8,808 nucleotides of DNA from Halobacteria archaeon. Lineage in GTDB: Archaea > Halobacteriota > Methanoliparia > Methanoliparales > Methanoliparaceae. The translations under genes were made by a program, and so were the position numbers. The DNA is taken from NCBI GenBank assembly GCA_013329575.1, contig DUJX01000034.1:1-8808 (forward strand). The letters are read 5' to 3'. The notes below the pieces were generated by a model. That model had not been told where the DNA came from. It saw nothing but the letters and a program-made list of their open reading frames with translations, and searched no databases. This document shows, piece by piece, positions 1 through 4,796 of this stretch; the stretch's first letter is position 1; each line of letters starts with the position of its first letter.

Positions 1-1
1 T

Positions 2-385
2 GAGATAATAGTTATTCATGGCGAGAGTATCGTAGAACCCGTTGCTAATGGGACTAATAAAGCAGCTGTTGCTAATGAAGATGTAGATATACTCGCCCAT
101 CCAGGATTTATAACAGAAGAAGAGGTAGAGTTAGCCAAAGATAACGATGTCCTGCTCGAGATTACGGCGAGAATAGGTCATTCTTTAACTAACGGGCATG
201 TTGCCTCTTTGGCAAAAAAAATGGGTGCTAACGTTGTCATTGATACAGATACTCATTCGCCAAACGATCTAATAAATGATGAGATGGCTATGATGGTATT
301 AATGGGCGCCGGATTCGACGGAGATACGGCTAAAAAAATTCTGGATTATGGAAAAGAACATTATAAAATATTAGGCGATTTCTAA
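2..385 (+). CDS. PHP-domain histidinol-phosphatase-like protein, 3' part
   Basis: This is the last 127 codons of a gene whose start lies before the window. The open frame runs from base 2 to the TAA at 383-385. Visible metal-ligand-type motifs are IVIHGE, DILAHPG and DTDTHSP, with EITARIGHSLTNGH between the last two. This combination is what I know from the archaeal PHP (polymerase and histidinol phosphatase) family usually labelled histidinol-phosphatase-like, a cytoplasmic metal-dependent phosphoesterase with His/Asp ligands around a small metal cluster. The true substrate of these archaeal proteins is not fixed by sequence, and no histidine-biosynthesis gene is visible here, so a his role should not be assumed. 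The next gene begins 49 nt downstream on the same strand and may be co-transcribed. Confidence 0.85.
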   Translation, partial: EIIVIHGESIVEPVANGTNKAAVANEDVDILAHPGFITEEEVELAKDNDVLLEITARIGHSLTNGHVASLAKKMGANVVIDTDTHSPNDLINDEMAMMVLMGAGFDGDTAKKILDYGKEHYKILGDF

Positions 386-410
386 ATATCCAAATAATAA
401 GACAATTAAT

Positions 411-440
411 AGTTATAAAGAGTTATGAAGAGTTATGAAG
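411..440 (+). repeat. Three tandem decamers over the yjbQ start codon
   Basis: Three consecutive 10-nt units, AGTTATAAAG, AGTTATGAAG and AGTTATGAAG, lie head to tail. The third contains the ATG of the YjbQ gene (435-437). The second carries an out-of-frame ATG (425) that opens only a 15-codon frame, so it is unlikely to be used. The duplication displaces any clear Shine-Dalgarno. Only GAAGAG lies nearby. Confidence 0.85.
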
Positions 441-842
441 ATCGTCAATTTAGATACGAAGGATCGTATTAGTATAATTAATATCACAAAAGAGGTTGAA
501 GAAGAAGTTCGAAGATCGGGTGTTCAGGAAGGATTAGTAAACGTTTATACATGGCATACGACCACTGCCATCGTTATCAACGAGGACGAAGAAGGTCTAT
601 CAAAAGATTTTATTGCAATACTGCAGCGGCTGATTCCGGACGATATATTCAATTACAGGCATAACATGATAGATAACAATGCTTCTGCCCATATCAGATC
701 GGTCTTTTTATCTTCAGAAGTCACTATTCCAATCAAAGATGGCAGATTATGGCTTGGACATTGGCAGTCAATCTTCTTTGTCGAGCTTGACGGGCCTAGA
801 ACGAGAAGTTTTGCAATAACTATAATAAGATCAACCGCATAG
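435..842 (+). CDS. YjbQ/UPF0047 family protein
   Basis: The 135-residue length is the usual size of the YjbQ family (UPF0047, TIGR00149). Diagnostic blocks are YTWHTTTAIVINEDE (residues 38-52), RHN followed by NASAHIRS (75-89), IPIKDGRLWLGHWQSIFF (98-115) and ELDGPRTRS (117-125). The family is a small cytoplasmic trimer. E. coli YjbQ has weak thiamine-phosphate synthase activity, hence the common name secondary thiamine-phosphate synthase, but the physiological role is unsettled. Most relatives have GTWQ where this one has GHWQ. The ATG at 435 is chosen because the conserved strand KIVNLDTKDR begins at once. No strong ribosome-binding site precedes it, and the start is embedded in a tandem decamer repeat. 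It may be translated as the second gene of the PHP transcript. Confidence 0.9.
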   Translation: MKIVNLDTKDRISIINITKEVEEEVRRSGVQEGLVNVYTWHTTTAIVINEDEEGLSKDFIAILQRLIPDDIFNYRHNMIDNNASAHIRSVFLSSEVTIPIKDGRLWLGHWQSIFFVELDGPRTRSFAITIIRSTA

Positions 843-917
843 ATAAAGCAATTTAAAATATTACTCCAAATATAAATTCTTATCTTAATCGTTCTATTGA
901 TAAAATAACGTAATTAT

Positions 918-962
918 ATCTTCAAAAATCTTCAAAAATTTTAAAACGTTTAAAAAATCAAA
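918..962 (+). promoter_or_regulatory. Putative promoter of the kinase cluster with tandem decamers
   Basis: The 156-nt gap 843-998 is very AT-rich. It contains two exact tandem copies of ATCTTCAAAA (918-927 and 928-937), a degenerate third (ATTTTAAAAC) and then CGTTTAAAAAATC (947-959), which resembles an archaeal TATA element about 40-50 nt before the ATG at 999. The A-tracts recur about every 10 nt, which could bend the DNA. This is pattern reading only, with no mapped start site. Confidence 0.4.
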
Positions 963-998
963 ACATTTAATGCATAATAAACGAGATAACCTGTCACG

Positions 999-2057
999 AT
1001 GAGCTTCGATCTATATTTTAAAAGACTTTTTGGGAAAGATACTATTATAACAAATAAAGACGAGTTAGGCAATAAAGATAGTATAAAAGGTTTTGGATAT
1101 GGACGACCTCTGCATATAGAACTCGATATAGGTGGAGAGCGGAAAGACGTCGTTCTTTCTACAATGAGAAAGGATACTTTCGGTCATGATCATTTTTCAG
1201 ACAGGGCACAGATACTTTTATGGCAGCATAGCGCATACAATAAACTTCCAAAACATGTAAGATCTCTTGATGTAGGTTTTTTTACAAATAAAGAAGAAAT
1301 GAAGTCTGCCGGAGATGCAGAAGAATTTTTTATAGTGACAGAGATGGCCGAAGGGAAGGCTTATGCCAACGATTTGGATAGAATAAGGAATACAGGGGAG
1401 TTGAAGGAGTTTGATATCGAAAGAGCGGAAAAATTAGCATCATATCTGGCAGATATCCATTCGGTTAAAGGAGAACATGAAGAACTTTACATACGAAAGA
1501 TAAGGGATATGGTAGGTCACGGAGAGTGCATATTTGGAATAATAGACAATTATCCTGATGATTTGGATTACATAACACCAAAAGAGCTCTGTAATATAGA
1601 AAAAGGTTGTATCGAGTTAAGATATAAACTCAAAAAATTAAAAAATAGGGTATGCCTGGTTCATGGAGATTTTCACCCATGGAACATCCTCTTTAGAGAA
1701 GACAATGATTTTGCATTATTAGATAGAAGTAGAGGCGAATGGGGAGAGGCTGCCGACGATGTTACCTCTTTAACGATAAATTATCTATTTTATTCGTTGT
1801 TACAGGAAGGAGATATAAAAGGTAACTTTAAAAGACTCTTTGATACTTTTTTTGATCTATATTTGGGAACGACAGGAGATATAGAGATTTTAAAGACCGT
1901 TCAACTATTCTACGTCTTTAGAACTCTGGTTGTCGCGAGCCCTGTATGGTATCCGAGTATATCAGATACCGTTCGAAGAAAATTATTTAATTTTATACAT
2001 AATATGCTTGAATGCGATGAGTTCGAGTACAAAGATGCCAAAAAATATTTTGAATAA
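999..2057 (+). CDS. APH-fold small-molecule phosphotransferase
   Basis: This 352-residue protein has the aminoglycoside-phosphotransferase/choline-kinase catalytic core. The Brenner-type motif HGDFHPWNILF (222-232) contains the catalytic Asp224 and Asn229. LLDRS (240-244) supplies Asp242 in the place of the metal-binding Asp of the kinase DFG motif, where many relatives have DFD or DWE. EADD-like AADDVTSL (251-258) follows. FIVTEMAEG (111-119) is the hinge segment between N- and C-lobes. The family transfers the ATP gamma-phosphate to a hydroxyl of a small molecule such as an amino sugar, choline or sugar. The substrate cannot be told here, and a resistance role is unlikely in this setting. 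The gene opens a cluster with an APS-kinase-like gene that starts inside its last codons and an IMPase-family phosphatase. The start has no strong Shine-Dalgarno, which could mean a short leader. Confidence 0.8.
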   Translation: MSFDLYFKRLFGKDTIITNKDELGNKDSIKGFGYGRPLHIELDIGGERKDVVLSTMRKDTFGHDHFSDRAQILLWQHSAYNKLPKHVRSLDVGFFTNKEEMKSAGDAEEFFIVTEMAEGKAYANDLDRIRNTGELKEFDIERAEKLASYLADIHSVKGEHEELYIRKIRDMVGHGECIFGIIDNYPDDLDYITPKELCNIEKGCIELRYKLKKLKNRVCLVHGDFHPWNILFREDNDFALLDRSRGEWGEAADDVTSLTINYLFYSLLQEGDIKGNFKRLFDTFFDLYLGTTGDIEILKTVQLFYVFRTLVVASPVWYPSISDTVRRKLFNFIHNMLECDEFEYKDAKKYFE

Positions 2058-2592
2058 TAAAAAACCGTGGGTAATATGGATTACAGGGCTTCCTGGGTCT
2101 GGTAAGAGTACGATATCCAGAAAAGTTCAAGAAAAATTATTGGCTAAAAGAATAAAATCTAAAATTTTGGAATTGGATGAGATAAGAAAAATAATAACGC
2201 CAAATCCTAAATACACTGATGAGGAGAGGGATATTGTATATCTTTCGTTAGTATATATGGCAAGATTGCTTGCAGATTGTGGAATTAACGTCATAATAGA
2301 CGCTACGGGAAACAGGCTGGCATATCGTGAGAAGGCGAGAGAACTAATCTCGAACTTTATAGAAGTTTATATAAAATGCCCGTTAGATATTTGTATCAAA
2401 CGAGAAGAAGAGAGAGACGCGCAACATTCGCCGAAAGATATCTATAAAAAAGGGATATCCGGAGAATCGGGTAATGTGCCCGGTATAAATGTTCCATACG
2501 AAGAGTCGCCAAACCCAGAAATTGTTATAGATAGTTCAAAATGTTCGATAAATGAGTCAGCAGAGATTATTATAAAATATATTGGTTTTTAA
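2035..2592 (+). CDS. Adenylylsulfate-kinase-like P-loop kinase
   Basis: The 185-residue protein carries a Walker A loop GLPGSGKST (18-26), ELDEIRK (46-52) where true APS kinases have LDGDxxR, IIDATGNRLAYREKAR (87-102) matching the APS-kinase block around P-Y-R-xx-R, and FIEVYIKCPLDIC (108-120). These are followed by KDIYKKG (134-140) and VPGINVPYEE (148-157), corresponding to KGLYKKA and FTGIDDPYE. The fold assignment is strong. The exact substrate (APS or another adenylylated or phosphorylated molecule) is not, because the LDGD motif is altered. The start at 2035 is preferred over upstream in-frame ATGs because the conserved kinase core begins about 11 residues later and the preceding stretch is the reading shadow of the upstream gene. 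The resulting 23-nt overlap suggests translational coupling. In bacteria an APH-like domain is often fused to a P-loop kinase domain, and here they are neighbouring genes. Confidence 0.82.
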   Translation: MPKNILNNKKPWVIWITGLPGSGKSTISRKVQEKLLAKRIKSKILELDEIRKIITPNPKYTDEERDIVYLSLVYMARLLADCGINVIIDATGNRLAYREKARELISNFIEVYIKCPLDICIKREEERDAQHSPKDIYKKGISGESGNVPGINVPYEESPNPEIVIDSSKCSINESAEIIIKYIGF

Positions 2593-2620
2593 ATCGACAA
2601 GAGATAAAAAGGATGATAAA

Positions 2621-3403
2621 ATGCTCTCAATAGATGATTTGCTCGAGATAACAGAAGAGATAAAAGTAAGTACACAAAAGTTTATGAAAGAAGATCTAAA
2701 CTTTGGTGAATACGTCCACGAAGGTAAAGACGATACTAAAAGTATAGACCTTTTTGCAGAAAAGGCGTTAGATAAAGCTTTAGAACGCCGGGGTCTATCT
2801 GCAAAGATTATATCCGAAGAATTCGGTGAGCGAGTTATAGGGGACGATCCGGAGTTTCTACTTGTATTTGACCCGGTTGATGGAACTACAAACGCTGTGC
2901 GTGGTATATCGTTTTATTCTACATCATTGGCATACTCTGATAAGATAGACGATGTCCAGATTAACGATCTAAGCATGGGTGTAGTTGCAAGTTTTTTGGA
3001 CCATACATATCATGCAGTAAAAGGTAAAGGTGCATTCATCGATGGTAAAAAACTAAATTACAAAAATTATGGCGATAAGATACTAATATCTGTTCATGCA
3101 TACGAATTACCACCTTTTTCCAGAGAAGATTTAGAAAAAAGGATTATTTTAAGAACTTTAGGTAGTATCGCATTAGAATTATGTCTGGTCGCCACAGGAG
3201 GGTTAGATATCGTCCTTGACACTAGAAACAAACTTTGCGTCTATGATATTGCAGCAGGCCAACTGGTCCTGAGAGAGAGCGGTGGTTATCTAATCGGTTT
3301 GGATGGCAAAGATATAAACGATCTTGTAACTGCCGAGGGGTTGTCTATCATAGCGAGCAGCGATGAAGAGTTTATAAATAATTATAGGGATGAGTGTAAG
3401 TAA
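2621..3403 (+). CDS. Inositol-monophosphatase-family phosphatase
   Basis: The 260-residue protein belongs to the Mg-dependent IMPase/FBPase/CysQ superfamily. Metal-binding motifs are SEEFGER (65-71), DPVDGTTNAVRG (84-95) and YDIAAGQLVLRESGG (208-222), where the usual WDxAAG Trp is Tyr. LGSIALELCLVATGGLD (180-196) is the conserved fold helix region. Archaeal members commonly hydrolyse inositol-1-phosphate and fructose-1,6-bisphosphate, while CysQ members hydrolyse 3'-phosphoadenosine 5'-phosphate. The motifs do not decide between them. The ATG at 2621 is chosen because GGATGAT (2611-2617) is a good Shine-Dalgarno at proper spacing. The TTG at 2582 would add an uncharacteristic lysine-rich leader and overlap the upstream gene. 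The 28-nt gap from the APS-kinase-like gene suggests one transcript. Confidence 0.88.
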   Translation: MLSIDDLLEITEEIKVSTQKFMKEDLNFGEYVHEGKDDTKSIDLFAEKALDKALERRGLSAKIISEEFGERVIGDDPEFLLVFDPVDGTTNAVRGISFYSTSLAYSDKIDDVQINDLSMGVVASFLDHTYHAVKGKGAFIDGKKLNYKNYGDKILISVHAYELPPFSREDLEKRIILRTLGSIALELCLVATGGLDIVLDTRNKLCVYDIAAGQLVLRESGGYLIGLDGKDINDLVTAEGLSIIASSDEEFINNYRDECK

Positions 3404-3524
3404 AAACAGATGTTTTTTAATCCCGTATAGCCTACGGCTACACTGTTGATTAATCGCAATCCTTATAAACAAATATTTTTTAATCTTGTATAGGATGACC
3501 TTACACTACATAATCGCAGTCCTA
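3402..3524 (+). repeat. Two tandem ~60-nt imperfect repeats with hairpins
   Basis: Unit A (about 3402-3464) begins at the phosphatase stop codon and unit B (about 3465-3524) follows directly, with a 63-nt offset. Shared blocks in the same order are ACARATRTTTTTT, AATCYYGTATAG, TACACT, TAATCGCARTCCT. Between GTATAG and TACAC each has a small inverted repeat: TAGCC-TAC-GGCTA in A (3428-3440), and TAGG-ATGA-CCTTA in B with a bulge. A further stem GTCCT/AGGAC (3519-3523/3533-3537) follows unit B. The T6 tracts (3413-3418, 3476-3481) could act as archaeal terminators for the kinase cluster. Confidence 0.7.
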
Positions 3525-3561
3525 CCTTGTGCAGGACGGGAGTAAAGAACCAAAGGTTTTT

Positions 3562-4317
3562 ATGACTATAAATGTAAACCTTGCCGGTATCGTTCCTTTT
3601 TCAACGATCGATCTGCGCGATAAGACTGCAATTGTATTCTTTTTAGCGGGATGTCCTTTTAGATGTATATATTGCCAAAATTATGAGTATCTGGATTACA
3701 AAAACCTGGTAGATGTAGATGAGATAAAATCAATGATAGATAGGGCAGAAGAGTTCGTAGATGGTGTGGTTTTTTCAGGCGGCGAGCCTACTCTTCAACC
3801 CATACCTCTTTTTGATCTGCTAAAATATTGTAAACGGAAAGGATTGTATACCGGGATACAGACGAACGGATATATGTACGATGTGGTGAATAAATGCCTA
3901 TCTTATCTTGATTTGATATCTATGGATGTAAAAGCACCGTTGAACAAAGAGATATATAGTACGATCTGTGGAATCGACGAAAAAGCTGCAGAATCGGCTA
4001 TAGAAAGCATCAAAAAAATTCTGAATGATGAAAGACTATTCTTGCGATTAGAAGTAAAAACAACTATATACAAAGAATTTGTAGGTCTTCTTTCGGATAT
4101 CAAAAAAGATATACCCGAAGGCATAGACTGGATCATACAGAAGGGATACGTAGAGAAGATTCCACCACAGCAGACACGTATGCCGGCAAGCCGAGAAAGA
4201 TTCGATATTGTAACAGAACTAAAAGAAGATGATATAAAAAAATTAGCCGAGGATTTAGCAGGGGATAGAAAAAACATATGGATCAGGACAGAATTGGGCG
4301 ATAAAAAAATATCTTAA
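3562..4317 (+). CDS. Radical SAM activase, NrdG2-like
   Basis: The 251-residue protein has the radical SAM 4Fe-4S motif C31-PFR-C35-IY-C38 within FLAGCPFRCIYCQN, then FSGGEPTLQP (71-80), and IQTNGY plus LDLISMDVKAP further on. The N-terminal MTINVNLAGIVPFSTIDLRDK is typical of the archaeal/anaerobe NrdG2 group (TIGR02495-like), annotated as the activase that installs the glycyl radical on anaerobic class III ribonucleotide reductase using S-adenosylmethionine. No nrdD or other glycyl-radical enzyme lies in this window, so the partner is inferred only. An in-frame GTG at 3529 would add 11 residues from within the upstream repeat hairpin and has no ribosome-binding site. The ATG at 3562 has AAAGG (3552-3556) before it and fits the family N-terminus. 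It is cytoplasmic and expected to be oxygen-sensitive. Confidence 0.85.
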   Translation: MTINVNLAGIVPFSTIDLRDKTAIVFFLAGCPFRCIYCQNYEYLDYKNLVDVDEIKSMIDRAEEFVDGVVFSGGEPTLQPIPLFDLLKYCKRKGLYTGIQTNGYMYDVVNKCLSYLDLISMDVKAPLNKEIYSTICGIDEKAAESAIESIKKILNDERLFLRLEVKTTIYKEFVGLLSDIKKDIPEGIDWIIQKGYVEKIPPQQTRMPASRERFDIVTELKEDDIKKLAEDLAGDRKNIWIRTELGDKKIS

Positions 4318-4344
4318 AACTATTAAAATATACAGATTCAATGC

Positions 4345-4370
4345 AATTGTATACAGACGGAGGAATATAT
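4345..4370 (+). repeat. Orphan copy of the surface-cassette leader
   Basis: The bases AATTGTATACAGACGGAGGA, followed by ATA, closely match the minus-strand leader of the repeat-protein gene (5912 down to 5888), which reads AATTGTAAATACAATCGGAG then GAATA. Both have an ATTGTA/TACA palindromic core followed by CGGAGGAATA. Here no start codon follows the Shine-Dalgarno-like GGAGG within usable distance, so it looks like a relic or a free-standing site. The rest of 4318-4463 shows nothing I can name. Confidence 0.55.
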
Positions 4371-4463
4371 AACAAACAATATTAAACCGTATTAGGCATT
4401 TCTGGCTATATAATGATCAATTCAACAATCGAGTTTAGAACAATCTGGTTATATAATACATCA

Positions 4464-4515
4464 CTAAAAAGAAAAAACAAAAGATAAAATAAATTTGTTA
4501 ATTTGTTTTATTTTA
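4464..4515 (-). terminator. AT-only hairpin plus T-tract terminator of the minus-strand cassette
   Basis: Arms TAAAATAAA (4485-4493) and TTTATTTTA (4507-4515) are exact inverted repeats. The loop can pair further as AAATT-TGTT-AATTT. Read on the minus strand, the hairpin is followed by TTTTGTTTTTTCTTTTTAG (4482 down to 4464), a strong T-tract of the kind that ends archaeal transcription. It lies 18 nt past the last cassette gene. The plus-strand radical SAM gene ends 147 nt before it and could also terminate here. Confidence 0.55.
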
Positions 4516-4532
4516 AAATTATACTAGGATGA

Positions 4533-4667
4533 TTACATTAATCGCAGTAGTATCAGCACGACAAGACCTATGATCAATAAAAGGAGCCATGGGAATCCCC
4601 AGAACCTAAAGCAATCTCCCCAATCCCAGCATTCTTCTTCTGTGGCTAATTTTTCTCTATCAGTCAT
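4533..4667 (-). CDS. 44-residue single-helix membrane micro-protein
   Basis: This is a minus-strand frame from ATG (4667-4665) to TAA (4535-4533). The N-terminus is polar and acidic (MTDREKLATEEE), followed by Cys13, the segment WDWGDCFRFW (14-23) with Cys19, GFP, and then about 18 hydrophobic residues (WLLLLIIGLVVLILL) ending in RLM. I read it as a one-pass membrane protein. The ribosome-binding site AGAGGGAT sits 6 nt before the ATG, in a gap of only 12 nt after the previous small gene, which supports it as the third gene of the cassette. It shares W-G-[D/E]-x-x-[R/K]-F-W before the helix with its neighbour. I recognise no family. The short length leaves some doubt, but the ribosome-binding site, spacing and shared motif argue that it is real. 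Confidence 0.78.
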   Translation of the reverse strand: MTDREKLATEEECWDWGDCFRFWGFPWLLLLIIGLVVLILLRLM

Positions 4668-4679
4668 ATATTATCCCTC

Positions 4680-4781
4680 TTAAATGGCGAGTATTCCTAA
4701 AAAGATCATGACCACGATTAACATCATAATCAACCCAGTAAGCCAAAACTTTATAATCTCTCCCCAAGACATTGTTTTCAT
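4680..4781 (-). CDS. 33-residue single-helix membrane micro-protein
   Basis: This is a minus-strand frame from ATG (4781-4779) to TAA (4682-4680). A short amphipathic N-terminus, MKTMSWGEIIKFW, is followed by an uninterrupted hydrophobic helix (residues 14-33, LTGLIMMLIVV and onward) to the C-terminal Ile. A strong Shine-Dalgarno GAGGTGA (4794-4788) lies between the stop of the repeat-protein gene (4797) and this ATG, 6 nt from the start. That arrangement is hard to explain unless the frame is translated. W6-G7-E8-I-I-K11-F12-W13 aligns with W16-G17-D18-C-F-R21-F22-W23 of the next gene, suggesting the two are paralogues. No known family comes to mind. It probably sits in the cytoplasmic membrane and may assemble with the 44-residue neighbour. 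That last point is inference. Confidence 0.78.
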   Translation of the reverse strand: MKTMSWGEIIKFWLTGLIMMLIVVMIFLGILAI

Positions 4782-4796
4782 CTAATTTCACCTCTT

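Noticed and set aside
999..2057. Antibiotic-resistance gene
   Set aside because: The APH fold is shared by many housekeeping small-molecule kinases. The operon context and lack of mobile-element signs favour metabolism.
3290..3472. Minus-strand 60-codon frame over the phosphatase end and tandem repeat
   Set aside because: It runs antisense into the conserved phosphatase and through a hairpin repeat, without a ribosome-binding site or motif.
3402..3540. CRISPR array
   Set aside because: There are only two units, they are imperfect, adjacent and carry internal hairpins, and there are no unique spacers or cas genes.
3903..4277. Minus-strand 124-codon frame over the radical SAM gene
   Set aside because: It is a reading shadow of a well-conserved gene with Ser/Phe-rich peptide and no ribosome-binding site.
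4413..4487. 24-codon ATG frame after the orphan leader
   Set aside because: It lies more than 40 nt from the Shine-Dalgarno-like GGAGG, has no site of its own, and its Lys/Arg/Asn-rich end reflects the AT-rich terminator region.
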